A stretch of DNA of 64,000 nt from CAYGSN01 sp964352675 (GTDB lineage: Bacteria; Pseudomonadota; Alphaproteobacteria; Micavibrionales; Micavibrionaceae): the NCBI GenBank assembly GCA_964352675.1, contig CAYGSN010000004.1, positions 53,640-117,639 on the forward strand. Direction: 5' to 3'. Every line of letters starts with the position of its first letter. The first letter of the stretch is position 1. Below, piece after piece: positions 42,975 through 51,900 of the stretch. The translations under genes were made by a program, and so were the position numbers. Below the pieces are notes generated by a model. The model was not told the DNA's origin, did not search any database, and saw only the letters and a list, made by a program, of their open reading frames with translations.

Positions 42975-44414
42975 ATGCATTGGGGCCAAACTCATTGTTT
43001 TGAAAAGAATTTTTATATTTTGACGTTTTTCAAGCTGCTGCTAGCTGCCGCCCTTGTGCTGGCATTCCTGCTCAGCCTCCAAAGCCCGGCCTCGGCGAAA
43101 GGCAACCCGAAATACGCCTCGATCGTGATGGATGCCGATACAGGCATGATTTTACACCAGCGCTATGCGGATAAGTCTCTGCATCCGGCCTCCCTTACCA
43201 AAGTCATGACGCTTTTGATGGCCTTCGAAGCCATTGATCAGGGACGGCTAAGCACACGCGATCGCATTCGTATTTCCCGCCACGCTACCAATATGGTCCC
43301 CAGCAAACTGGATTTACCCTCCGGCTCCACCATCGCCGTGGAAGATGCGATTTACGCACTCGTTACGAAATCGGCCAATGATATTGCCGTGGCCATGGCC
43401 GAGCACCTGGGCGGAACCGAAAGCAATTTCGCACGCATGATGACTCGCAAGGCGCATCAGCTTGGCATGAGCGGCACCATCTTCCGCAACGCCTCCGGTC
43501 TGCATGACGACCGTCAGGTTACAACCGCGCGCGATATGGCGAAAATGGCGCATTACGTGATCACAAAATATCCGCGCTATTACGAATATTTCTCCACTGC
43601 GAACTTCACTTATAACGGCAGGAGCTATCACAATCATAACCGGCTGATGAAAACCTACGCCGGGATGGACGGCATGAAAACGGGGTATGTACAGGCTTCG
43701 GGTTTTAATCTGATCGCATCGGCCGTGCGGAAAAATCGCCGCCTGATCGGCGTTGTTTTCGGCGGACGCAGCGCGGCCACGCGCAATGCGCATATGGCGA
43801 CACTTTTGGATGAAGGTTTCGCAAAGATGGCCGATATCCGCGTCGCCAGTGCCAATGTTCCCGTTCCCGCGCGCAAACCTGCCGTAGCGGTCGCTCTGGC
43901 CGCTTTAAGCAATTTAAACGCCACCGCCCCGGCCAGCGGCAAAGACATTGTTGATGCAGAAGATGCGGGTGAACAAAAATGGGCCGCTCTCAACCCGGCC
44001 CTGGAAAGCGGAATGTTCGGCCGCCTGATCGGAGAAGGGGATTACGATCCGTCCGTTTCCAAACGCATTGAAACAGGCCTGCTTGCCATTTCCGCGCTAA
44101 AAGGCGAGACCCTTCCCAAAGGTCTAACAGAACCTCAAAATACCCCAAAAACCCCCAAAGCTCTGCGCCGTGAGGCAGCCTTTGCACCATGGTCGATTCA
44201 GATTGGCGCCTTCCTGAGCCGCGCCGCAACCGACACGGCCCTCAACACCACGATAGATAAATTGCCGCCACAATACCGTTTGGCCAGTCGCACAATTGCA
44301 CCTTTGAAAACAAATGAAGGCTGGCTCTACCGCGCCCGTCTCAGCGGCTATTCAAAAACCGAAGCTTTCAAAGCCTGTAGTTATATCGATGAATGTATTC
44401 CGGTTGCCCCCTGA
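42975..44414 (+). CDS. D-alanyl-D-alanine carboxypeptidase (PBP5 family) with C-terminal SPOR-like domain
   Basis: A 479-residue exported penicillin-binding protein. It has a signal helix (about 16-42, ending SPASAKG), the S73-L-T-K76 nucleophile motif, KSANDIAVAMAEH with the SxN motif, and KTG in GMKTGYVQASG. After a linker, the last 75 residues (APWSIQIGAFLSRAATDTAL to the end) look like a SPOR domain, which binds denuded peptidoglycan at division sites. It trims the terminal D-Ala of stem peptides in the periplasm. A pilin-like gene starts 16 nt later. Confidence 0.92.
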   Translation: MHWGQTHCFEKNFYILTFFKLLLAAALVLAFLLSLQSPASAKGNPKYASIVMDADTGMILHQRYADKSLHPASLTKVMTLLMAFEAIDQGRLSTRDRIRISRHATNMVPSKLDLPSGSTIAVEDAIYALVTKSANDIAVAMAEHLGGTESNFARMMTRKAHQLGMSGTIFRNASGLHDDRQVTTARDMAKMAHYVITKYPRYYEYFSTANFTYNGRSYHNHNRLMKTYAGMDGMKTGYVQASGFNLIASAVRKNRRLIGVVFGGRSAATRNAHMATLLDEGFAKMADIRVASANVPVPARKPAVAVALAALSNLNATAPASGKDIVDAEDAGEQKWAALNPALESGMFGRLIGEGDYDPSVSKRIETGLLAISALKGETLPKGLTEPQNTPKTPKALRREAAFAPWSIQIGAFLSRAATDTALNTTIDKLPPQYRLASRTIAPLKTNEGWLYRARLSGYSKTEAFKACSYIDECIPVAP

Positions 44415-44430
44415 TACCGCCACAGTTCCA

Positions 44431-45135
44431 ATGACCACAACATCTCATCCGGAATCCGGCAATATGCTGTTTCTGATTTTGTTGGCTGTAGCGCTGATCG
44501 GGCTTCTGAGCGCGGCCGTGCTGAGCACCAGCGACACCGAAGGCTCGAACATCGACAATGAAACACTCATTATCCGCACCTCGGAAGTGCAGCGCTTTGT
44601 ATCGGAGATGGAGCGCGGGGTGCTGTACATCATTCAGAACGGCTATAGCGAAAGCGACATACGTTTCGCCCATCCCGATGCCCCATCAACCTATGGCGAT
44701 TTGTCCGCCGATGCCGATCCGGCCGACCAGCTTTTCTCCCCCAGCGGCGGAGCGGCAGAATACAGAGGTGTCCCTTCCGGCATCAACGATGGTAGCGACT
44801 GGGAATTCTATGGCGGCACAGCAGCGCCTGGAGTTGGCTCGGAAAGAGCGGACCTGCTTGCCGTTCTGCCCAATATCACCCAACAATTTTGTGAACGCAT
44901 CAATACGTTGAACGGCCAGCCAACGGCCACACCACCCGATGATCCGGCCACTTGTTTTTACAGCGGATCGACAGGACGCTTTAACGATTCAACACAATTC
45001 GCCTCCTCTCCCAATACGATGGATGAAACAACATTTACCCAGGACTCAACGATTACGGCGGCACGCGGCGCAATGCAAGCCTGCGTCACCTGTGGCACAG
45101 ACTATCATTTTTATCATGTATTGATGGCGCGTTAG
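44431..45135 (+). CDS. Pilin-like exported protein, paralogue of 37670-38386 (B)
   Basis: I start at ATG 44431, directly after the carboxypeptidase stop (44414); longer frames overlap that gene. The 234-residue product has ESGNMLFLILLAVALIGLLS as its anchor helix and a secreted remainder with paired Cys (QQFCERI, CVTCG). Shared motifs with 37670-38386 are listed there, including the Y-x-F-Y-x-V-L-x-A-R C-terminus. An even number of Cys suggests disulfides. It lies directly behind a peptidoglycan enzyme gene, so it may be made with it. Function is unknown. Confidence 0.65.
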   Translation: MTTTSHPESGNMLFLILLAVALIGLLSAAVLSTSDTEGSNIDNETLIIRTSEVQRFVSEMERGVLYIIQNGYSESDIRFAHPDAPSTYGDLSADADPADQLFSPSGGAAEYRGVPSGINDGSDWEFYGGTAAPGVGSERADLLAVLPNITQQFCERINTLNGQPTATPPDDPATCFYSGSTGRFNDSTQFASSPNTMDETTFTQDSTITAARGAMQACVTCGTDYHFYHVLMAR

Positions 45136-45740
45136 TTGTTGGGCGGATCAGGTTCCAAACGAATGATCCGTGTTTCAGGCTTAGACATTTCGCGCAGATC
45201 TCCGCGCACCTCAAGCGTATAATCAAACCCGCCGACAAAGCGGCCGGTCTGCGTATCAACAAGACGCAGAGAAACATCCAGATCCTTGCGCGTACGCTCT
45301 CTATACGTGCCGGAAAGAATAAATCGCGGCTTGCGCTCTGCCTTATTAATGCCCTGCAGATAGACGCCATCCACCGCTTCACTCACCTCACTCATATCCA
45401 CACTATAGCCAAGTTGTGAGAGGCGCGTTCCCACCTGTTCGGGAATAACTTTTGCGATTGTGGTATAGATTTCCGGTTCTTCTATATCAGTCAGGGGCGA
45501 AGCCTTGATCACATCGCGATCCTTGCGCACAAAAGTCTCTGCCTGGTGGATCAGGTAATCCGCTGCCGCGTAGTTTTTCTCCACCAGATTGGTTCCGGGA
45601 CGGGTAAAATAAGTATAAGCATCGCTTCCGGCCTTGCTCAATGCCGTTGTCACTGTTGCCTCACACCCTCCAACAAACAACACTGCGCAAAAACACACCA
45701 AAGGTAAACCCGCATATCTATAAGAATATTTTATACTCAC
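45132..45740 (-). CDS. FlgO-domain lipoprotein
   Basis: I use the GTG at 45740 because it overlaps the TGA of the preceding gene (GTGA); 202 residues. The lipobox is LFVGGC. The FlgO-like core follows: NYAAADYLIHQAETFV, PEQVGTRLSQLGYSV and ILSGTYRERTRKDLDVSLRL with VDTQTG. FlgO is an outer-membrane lipoprotein first tied to flagella in Vibrio, but the domain is widespread without flagellar genes. It is coupled to the lipoprotein gene upstream. Confidence 0.75.
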   Translation of the reverse strand: MSIKYSYRYAGLPLVCFCAVLFVGGCEATVTTALSKAGSDAYTYFTRPGTNLVEKNYAAADYLIHQAETFVRKDRDVIKASPLTDIEEPEIYTTIAKVIPEQVGTRLSQLGYSVDMSEVSEAVDGVYLQGINKAERKPRFILSGTYRERTRKDLDVSLRLVDTQTGRFVGGFDYTLEVRGDLREMSKPETRIIRLEPDPPNN

Positions 45741-46336
45741 TGGTTCAAATCCCGATCCCACATTGAGTAATGATCATAACCGTATTCCGGCAACTTTGCC
45801 GCACCGCGCAATTCGCCCAATGGCAACCCTTCGCGCTCAACCTCCAAAATCAAAACAAAATCCTGTAATACGCCGGGCACAACAGTACCATCTACCTGGC
45901 GAACTTTTTTTGCTTTTGGAATTAAATTCACCACACCTTGCGGGTGATCGGCCAGATGATAGCCGCGCCTGCGGAACTCGTCGCGCAGCATATGATCATA
46001 GGTGGTAAAGAATGGCGTCTGGCCCGCGCGTTTTAACTCTCCGCTTTTTGGATCGAGCGGACGTTCATGCTGGCGAATGAAAACTTCTTTTTCAGCCAGC
46101 CTCACATGGGATTCAAAATCATCAACCATGGTTTTAATCACATCGGCCCAGACATCCAGAACAGCCTGGTTTTCCACCGCGCTGTAATCATAGCCAATAT
46201 CCGATGCCTCCCCGCCGGGCGGTGATTTGTATCGTTTGTTGTGATGCTCATACCCGTCAGGCATAAAATTCGGCCCGTTAAAAGGGTGACAAGCGGCAAG
46301 AAAAACCATCAAGGAAACAAAAGGGACAAAGCGCAT
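45737..46336 (-). CDS. Hypothetical lipoprotein, partner of the FlgO-like protein
   Basis: A 199-residue protein with a lipoprotein signal (FVSLMVFLAAC, Cys at about 16). The mature part is charged (TYDHMLRDEFRRRGYHLADH, VPGVLQDFVLILEVEREG). No domain is recognised. Its stop overlaps the start of the FlgO-like gene, so the two lipoproteins are probably made together and may act together at the outer membrane. Confidence 0.65.
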   Translation of the reverse strand: MRFVPFVSLMVFLAACHPFNGPNFMPDGYEHHNKRYKSPPGGEASDIGYDYSAVENQAVLDVWADVIKTMVDDFESHVRLAEKEVFIRQHERPLDPKSGELKRAGQTPFFTTYDHMLRDEFRRRGYHLADHPQGVVNLIPKAKKVRQVDGTVVPGVLQDFVLILEVEREGLPLGELRGAAKLPEYGYDHYSMWDRDLNQ

Positions 46337-46427
46337 GGGGGACCTGTATATAAATCAAAGACAATACCGGCTTTGATTCTACCAAGACTTCGCTGGCAAA
46401 TACAGCCCCTTGATAGACCAGGGAAGA

Positions 46428-46652
46428 TTATGCGCCCAGATGACCGGCTTTGCTGCGGCCCTGTTCACTCAGCCACAACAACAAACGGCCGGCATTCGGG
46501 CCGCAGGAGATCTTTTTAAAAGCCACATCGCCGGCCCGGATCGCCTGGCGCACAGGCTCTACCCCGTATTGGCGGGCAATATCCTCATAAAACTGCACAG
46601 CGTGCGGCGCACCGTAAAAACTCTCCAGCATATAAAAATCGGAAACAATCAT
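46428..46652 (-). CDS. Small protein behind a Fur box
   Basis: A 74-residue soluble protein (FYEDIARQYGVEPVRQAIRAG, then ISCGPNAGRLLLWLSEQGRSK) with a single Cys. The ribosome site GGAGTC stands 7 nt before the ATG. The sequence 46728-46742 upstream is a near-consensus Fur operator, so iron probably controls expression. I recognise no family; the middle could form a small helix-turn-helix-like fold, but that is weak. Confidence 0.65.
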   Translation of the reverse strand: MIVSDFYMLESFYGAPHAVQFYEDIARQYGVEPVRQAIRAGDVAFKKISCGPNAGRLLLWLSEQGRSKAGHLGA

Positions 46653-46727
46653 GATACGGACTCCTTTGGATAAAGATTTAGAAAGAGCGCTAAGGGAAAA
46701 GCGCCGGATCGTTTCAAGGAATGAAAC

Positions 46728-46742
46728 TAATAATCATTCTCA
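46728..46742. promoter_or_regulatory. Fur box
   Basis: The minus strand reads TGAGAATGATTATTA, matching the 7-1-7 Fur consensus TGATAATnATTATCA at 12 of 14 informative positions. It lies about 75-90 nt upstream of the 74-residue gene at 46652, which would put it over its promoter. It is 380 nt from the start of the lipoprotein gene at 46336 on the same strand. Confidence 0.75.
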
Positions 46743-46819
46743 TTTGGTGAGTAAAAAAAGTCAAGCCCAAAAATCAACATGAAGTATAAAAAGGAAGAAA
46801 TCACACCATATATAGTATT

Positions 46820-48346
46820 CTAGGCCGCGCCTTTGATTTTGGAGATGGAGGAGGTCGTGCTATGGCCGTCATGCATGCCCATCACCTTGACCTGCCCGCC
46901 ATAAGATTGCACCGTCGACGCTTCCGGGATCTCTTCCAGATTGTAATCGCCGCCCTTGAAATACACATCCGGCTTCAAGGTTTCGAGCAGCGCAATGGCG
47001 GTATTATCTTTGCCCGCTTCTTCTGCGCCAAACAGCACCACCATATCGACCGCTCCCAGAGCGCCCAGAACAGCGGCGCGGGCATCCTCATCATGCACAG
47101 GGCGATCCGGTCCCTTTAGTATACACACCGATTCATCACGGTTCAGCGCGACAATCAGCCGGTCGCAATTCTGCCGCGCTTCATTCAGATAGCTCACATG
47201 TCCTTTATGCAGCACATCAAAGCAGCCATTGGTAAAACCGACTTTCAATCCGCGTGCACGCCAGCGCTTCACATCCTCCGACGCTTCGTCCCAACCCTGT
47301 AGCGGGGCCTGGCGCGTCCGGCTTAATGACGATCTGGACGAATCATCCAGCGCGATTTGCAACTCTTCAAAGCGCACCGGCGCCGTGCCCACCTTTGTCA
47401 CCACAATACTGCCCGCCAGATTGGCCAGTTCCGCCGCCTGCAGCAACTCTGCGCCGGCCGCCATGCCTGCGGCAATTGTCGCAATCACCGCATCCCCCGC
47501 GCCGGACACATCAAACACTTCGATATCACCGACCGAACGGATATGGGCAGGGCTTTGTCCTTTTTGAATCACGCTCATCCCATCTTTGGAGCGCGTTGCG
47601 ATGACGGCTTCAATCCCGCATTCATTAATAATTTTTTCTGCCGCGGCAATGATGGATTCGTCATTGCTCACGGCCATGCCGCGCGCCGCTTCCGACAACT
47701 CTTTCTTGTTCGGCGTAACTACGGTCGCCCCTTTATAGATTGAAAAATCCGCGCCTTTTGGATCTACAATGATTGGAATGTCTTTGTCCTGCGCTTCTTT
47801 GATAACGGTGTTCAAAATATTCTGCGTTAAAACACCCTTGCCGTAATCGGAAAGCAAAACCGCTCCAACACCGTCCAGCGCCTTTAAAACAGCCCTCAGC
47901 ACCTTTTCATGAGCATCGGAAGAAATAGCCTGCTTGCTTTCCTGATCTGTACGCAATAATTGCTGGTGCCCAGCCAGAAAGCGCGTCTTTACGATGGTCG
48001 GCCATACCGAATCGGTGATTAGAAGATCATCATCGAAGCCCAGGGTTTTAACCTTGTCCCGGACCAGTCGCCCTTCCGCATCGTCACCCACCACACTCAC
48101 AATCCGGGCCTGCGCTCCCAGACCGGCCAGATTGGCCAGCGCGTTGCCTGCCCCGCCCAGCATACGCTCCTCCCGTCCGATAGAAAGCACCGGTACCGGG
48201 CTTTCGGGAGAAATCCGTTCAACCGTACCGTATACGAAACGATCCAGCATAATGTCACCGACAACCAAAACACGCTGGTTCTTAATGCGCTGCAATACAT
48301 TGTGCAGAACGGCTTTTTCACCAGATTTTTCTTTGTTTTCAGCCAT
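46820..48346 (-). CDS. hldE: Bifunctional heptose-7-phosphate kinase / heptose-1-phosphate adenylyltransferase
   Basis: A 508-residue fusion protein for ADP-heptose, the precursor of the LPS inner core. The N-terminal PfkB kinase has VVGDIMLDRFVYG, GGAGNALANLAGLG and the anion-hole loop FDVSGAGDAVIATI. The C-terminal nucleotidyltransferase has FTNGCFDVLHKGHVSYL. Both domains look complete. It is divergent from the LapG-like protease gene with 162 nt between them. Confidence 0.96.
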   Translation of the reverse strand: MAENKEKSGEKAVLHNVLQRIKNQRVLVVGDIMLDRFVYGTVERISPESPVPVLSIGREERMLGGAGNALANLAGLGAQARIVSVVGDDAEGRLVRDKVKTLGFDDDLLITDSVWPTIVKTRFLAGHQQLLRTDQESKQAISSDAHEKVLRAVLKALDGVGAVLLSDYGKGVLTQNILNTVIKEAQDKDIPIIVDPKGADFSIYKGATVVTPNKKELSEAARGMAVSNDESIIAAAEKIINECGIEAVIATRSKDGMSVIQKGQSPAHIRSVGDIEVFDVSGAGDAVIATIAAGMAAGAELLQAAELANLAGSIVVTKVGTAPVRFEELQIALDDSSRSSLSRTRQAPLQGWDEASEDVKRWRARGLKVGFTNGCFDVLHKGHVSYLNEARQNCDRLIVALNRDESVCILKGPDRPVHDEDARAAVLGALGAVDMVVLFGAEEAGKDNTAIALLETLKPDVYFKGGDYNLEEIPEASTVQSYGGQVKVMGMHDGHSTTSSISKIKGAA

Positions 48347-48508
48347 TTTCCTGCTTTTTCCCCTAAAAACTCCAGAATTGTTAAGAATGCCCCGTTTTTA
48401 TGCCGTTTTGTTAGGAATTCGTCAATCTTTCTCGTGTTTAATAAAGGGGTGGAAACGGGCAAACATGGCGGAATAGCTAAGTAAACACCAAAGGGACCAG
48501 ATAGAAAA

Positions 48509-49492
48509 ATGAGTGGCACAAAGCAAGAAAATCACCAACCAAGAGTTTTAAAGCGCAAAAAGCGCGGCATCCTCCAGGACATGAAATATATGGTGAACCG
48601 CAGCCGCCTCGGCGAGCTTCTGGTGTCCAAAGGGCTAGTCTCCCCACAAGATTTACGTTTTGCTCTGGCCACCCAGAAGCAAACTCACAAACCTCTGGGC
48701 CAGGTTTTCATCTCTGAGAACATGATTTCACAGCGCGATCTGACATTACTTTTGATGCGTCAGACTTTGCTACGCATGGCTGCCGCGTTTTTGCTCTGCG
48801 CCGCTTCGATTTCCATTATCGGCGTTAAGCGCGCCAAGGCCGATTCGATCCAGGATGTGCCAGCCAAGATTTCTGTTGCCTTTTCACAAGCCAGCGCAGC
48901 CAGCTATCCGAAAATCGGATCTTATCCGGCGCTGTTCGGCTCGGCGGAAAAGCGCTCCGGCAATCTTGAGCCTTTTACAAAATGGACCAGCATGTTCAAA
49001 CGTTTTGAGCGCGAATTAAACACGACCAGCGCGATGACCGTTATCGCTCAGTGGCAGGAAAATCTGCGCGACATTCAGGGCGGCTCCCTGAAGACAATGG
49101 CTGACCGGGTCAACACCATGGTTAACAAGACACGCTATATCGTAGACTCCCGCAACTGGGGTCAAAGCGATTACTGGGCCACACCGGTTGAATTCCTGCA
49201 GCGTGGAGGCGATTGTGAAGACTACGCAATCACAAAATACACTGCCCTGCGTGCAATGGGCGTGCCGGAAGAGCGCCTGAGAATCGCCATTGTCCACGAC
49301 AATCTCAAAAACATCCCGCATGCCGTTCTGGTGGTCTACACCAATGAAGGCACCTTTATTCTGGACAACCAGAATGAAGACATGCTGGACGGCGAACGCG
49401 GCAAGCGCTACCGTCCGATCTTCTCCATCAACCGTCAAGCTTGGTGGCTGCATACCCAGGGCGGGGACACGGTTCTGGCCTCTGCAGAATAA
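48509..49492 (+). CDS. LapG-like transglutaminase-type cysteine protease with N-terminal MshEN domain
   Basis: A 327-residue protein with three parts. Residues 33-85 are a full MshEN domain: motif 1 starts R33-L-G and ends Q56 (G42, L49, L53 in place), and motif 2 runs P62-LG to Q85 with the same spacing (Arg to Pro and one Gly to Asn). Residues about 88-105 are one membrane helix (RMAAAFLLCAASISIIGV). Residues 112-327 are a bacterial transglutaminase-like cysteine protease (DUF920/LapG type): C236 in GGDCEDYA, H271 in IPHAVLVVY and D286 in LDNQ. MshEN domains bind c-di-GMP in the cytosol; LapG proteases cut surface adhesins in the periplasm. This suggests c-di-GMP control on one chain. No LapD or adhesin gene is in the window. 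Confidence 0.85.
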   Translation: MSGTKQENHQPRVLKRKKRGILQDMKYMVNRSRLGELLVSKGLVSPQDLRFALATQKQTHKPLGQVFISENMISQRDLTLLLMRQTLLRMAAAFLLCAASISIIGVKRAKADSIQDVPAKISVAFSQASAASYPKIGSYPALFGSAEKRSGNLEPFTKWTSMFKRFERELNTTSAMTVIAQWQENLRDIQGGSLKTMADRVNTMVNKTRYIVDSRNWGQSDYWATPVEFLQRGGDCEDYAITKYTALRAMGVPEERLRIAIVHDNLKNIPHAVLVVYTNEGTFILDNQNEDMLDGERGKRYRPIFSINRQAWWLHTQGGDTVLASAE

Positions 49493-49520
49493 GTATCAAG
49501 GTTAAGCAAAAAGATCCTTA

Positions 49521-49763
49521 TCAAATATCGGGGGCACAGAGAATCGTCTGCGAATGATTCGCGATTCGGTCTGTAATAGCCCACAAGACGGTATTATAAG
49601 ACCTTTGCAAAGCCCCCTTCTTGTCTCCTCTCGTCATCTTAACCCCGCCTTCCAACCGCTGGATATAGAGGATAAAATCCCTATTCAACTTTTTTTTGCT
49701 GTGTGTAAGCGCAGGGATATCTCTCTTAAGGTGCTGATTTTTCTCAATTCCGGTTATGCACAT
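49521..49763 (-). CDS. Possible small hypothetical protein
   Basis: About 80 residues in the gap between the LapG-like gene and nrdA, reading away from nrdA. The ATG at 49763 follows AAAAGGG closely. The C-terminal half (LNRDFILYIQRLEGG, LQRSYNTVLWAITDRIANHS) looks protein-like. No family is recognised; the opposite strand is also open over much of this stretch, so the call is tentative. The rest of the 49493-49949 gap holds the nrdA promoter region. Confidence 0.4.
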   Translation of the reverse strand: MCITGIEKNQHLKRDIPALTHSKKKLNRDFILYIQRLEGGVKMTRGDKKGALQRSYNTVLWAITDRIANHSQTILCAPDI

Positions 49764-49829
49764 CACCCTTTTAGGAATATAATCATATGGACGAATACCA
49801 CGAGATGTAGTAGCTTGGATAATAGATAA

Positions 49830-49845
49830 ACACTACGGATAGTGG
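49830..49845. promoter_or_regulatory. NrdR box upstream of nrdA
   Basis: ACACTACGGATAGTGG matches the NrdR palindrome ACACTATATATAGTGT in both half-sites (12 of 16). It lies 105-120 nt before the nrdA start. A second box 31-33 bp away is not convincing. Confidence 0.55.
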
Positions 49846-49949
49846 TTTTCCTGCTTATCCACATTCCCAAAAATAGTTCTTTGTAAAGAGTGCATCTCGG
49901 CCCAAAGACGTTATATATAAATAAGAAACCTGCATAAGGAGTAAGGCTC

Positions 49950-51797
49950 ATGTTTGACGTTGCGCAAATGGAGAGGGGTAATCGCGTCCAGATAGACCGG
50001 TCCCGCGATGAAAATCTCACCACATTCGGGAAGGCGACCCTGACCGACCGGTATCTGATGCCGGAAGAATCCTATCAAGATCTGTTTGCGCGCAACGGTA
50101 TGTATTACGGTGACGACAGCGAACACGCCCAACGTCTGTACGATTACATCTCCAAACTCTGGTTTATGCCCTCCACGCCCGTCCTGTCCAATGGTGGAAC
50201 AAGCCGCGGCCTGCCAATCTCCTGCTTCCTTAACGAAACACAGGACAGCCTCGAGGACATTGTCTCCCTGTGGAATGAGAATGTCTGGCTTGCCTCGCTT
50301 GGCGGCGGCATCGGCTCTTACTGGGGCAATGTCCGCTCCATCGGTGAGAAGGTTGGCCGCAACGGGAAAACCAGCGGTATTGTACCGTTCATCCGCGTGA
50401 TGGATTCCCTCACCCTGGCGATTTCACAAGGCTCTCTGCGCCGTGGCTCTGCTGCGATTTACCTGCCTATCTGGCACCCCGAAATTGAAGAATTTATCGA
50501 GATCCGCCGTCCGACCGGAGGTGACCCGAACCGTAAAGCCCTGAACCTGCATCACGGCGTACTGGTCAACAACGCCTTCATGATTGCGGTTGAAAACGAC
50601 GAGCAGTGGGCTTTAAAGTCACCTAAGGACAACAGCGTCGTTGATAAAGTTTCCGCGCGTGATTTGTGGATCCGCCTGCTGACCGCCCGCGTTGAAACCG
50701 GCGAGCCTTACATCGTTTACATCGATCATGTGAATGATCAAATTCCTGCGCACCACAAAATGGCCGGGTTGAACGTGAAAATGTCCAATCTGTGTTCCGA
50801 AATTACGCTTCCTACAGGTGTCGATCATCTGGGCAACGACCGCACGGCGGTGTGCTGCCTGTCCTCGCTTAATCTTGAGAAATGGGATGAGTGGAAAGAT
50901 CACCCAACCTTTATCGAAGATGTGATGCGGTTCCTGGACAATGTTCTCTCCGACTTCATTGCCAAGGCGCCGGATTCCATGAAGCGTGCAAAATACGCCG
51001 CGATGCGTGAGCGTTCTGTCGGCCTCGGCGTGATGGGCTTCCACTCCTTCCTGCAATCAAAAATGATTCCGATGGAAGGCGTGATGGCGAAAGTCTGGAA
51101 CCGCCGGATTTTCCAACACATTAAACGCCAGGCGGACGATGCCTCCGTAAAACTGGCTGAAGAACGCGGGCCATGCCCCGATGCGGCCGATTACGGCATC
51201 ATGGAGCGGTTCTCGAATAAAATGGCCATTGCGCCGACGGCTTCGATCTCTATCATTTGCGGCGGCGCCAGCCCCGGGATTGAGCCCAATGCGGCCAATG
51301 CCTATACGCACAAGACACTCTCCGGATCTTTCCCGGTCAAGAACAAGTTCCTGATGCAGTTGCTGGAAGAAAAAGGCCAGAACACCGAAGATATCTGGAG
51401 TTCGATCTTCACCAATGAAGGTTCGGTTCAGCATCTTGATTTCCTGAGCCAGGACGAAAAAGACGTCTTCAAAACCGCCTTTGAGATTGACCAGCGCTGG
51501 CTGATCGAACATGCGGCCGACCGCACGCCTTATGTGTGTCAGGCACAATCGCTCAACATCTTTCTGCCCGGCAACGTACACAAAGCCGATCTTCACCGTG
51601 TGCATTTTGATGCCTGGAAGAAGGGCGTGAAGTCCCTGTATTACTGCCGCTCGAAATCTGTACAACGCGCCGAAAGTGATGCCTCATGGAAACGCGCCCA
51701 AGCCGATGATGACAGGCGCAATCAGGAAGAGGATCAAGGTGCACTCGGCGACGGCACCGGCGGAAGCATGTACGAAGAGTGCCTCGCCTGTCAGTAA
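49950..51797 (+). CDS. nrdA: Class I ribonucleoside-diphosphate reductase alpha subunit, short form
   Basis: A 615-residue catalytic subunit reducing NDPs to dNDPs. Active-site blocks are STPVLSNGG, SNLCSEITLP (Asn, Cys, Glu), LYYCRSKS near the C-terminus (the two radical-transfer Tyr) and a final EECLACQ carrying the CxxC tail. The usual N-terminal ATP-cone (about 90 residues) is absent: the protein starts close to the catalytic fold. NrdB lacks a cone too, so the overall-activity switch by dATP is probably missing. nrdB follows after an unusual 445-nt gap. Confidence 0.95.
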   Translation: MFDVAQMERGNRVQIDRSRDENLTTFGKATLTDRYLMPEESYQDLFARNGMYYGDDSEHAQRLYDYISKLWFMPSTPVLSNGGTSRGLPISCFLNETQDSLEDIVSLWNENVWLASLGGGIGSYWGNVRSIGEKVGRNGKTSGIVPFIRVMDSLTLAISQGSLRRGSAAIYLPIWHPEIEEFIEIRRPTGGDPNRKALNLHHGVLVNNAFMIAVENDEQWALKSPKDNSVVDKVSARDLWIRLLTARVETGEPYIVYIDHVNDQIPAHHKMAGLNVKMSNLCSEITLPTGVDHLGNDRTAVCCLSSLNLEKWDEWKDHPTFIEDVMRFLDNVLSDFIAKAPDSMKRAKYAAMRERSVGLGVMGFHSFLQSKMIPMEGVMAKVWNRRIFQHIKRQADDASVKLAEERGPCPDAADYGIMERFSNKMAIAPTASISIICGGASPGIEPNAANAYTHKTLSGSFPVKNKFLMQLLEEKGQNTEDIWSSIFTNEGSVQHLDFLSQDEKDVFKTAFEIDQRWLIEHAADRTPYVCQAQSLNIFLPGNVHKADLHRVHFDAWKKGVKSLYYCRSKSVQRAESDASWKRAQADDDRRNQEEDQGALGDGTGGSMYEECLACQ

Positions 51798-51821
51798 GGC
51801 CCCTCTAAAAAGAATCCTTTG

Positions 51822-51857
51822 AAAAAGCGCCGGAAAATTCTTGGCGCTTTTTTTGTT
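51822..51857 (+). terminator. Intrinsic terminator after nrdA
   Basis: AAAAAGCGCC and GGCGCTTTTTTT form a GC-rich stem with an 11-nt loop and a T-run. It lies 25 nt after the nrdA stop, so nrdB is not simply read through from nrdA. Confidence 0.85.
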
Positions 51858-51900
51858 TTTTCAGGAACTTTTTTAAACCCGGGCTGTTGGGATACGCACG

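Noticed and set aside
49554..49829. Plus-strand 91-residue ORF in the gap before nrdA
   Set aside because: It overlaps the more protein-like minus-strand frame and has no ribosome site.
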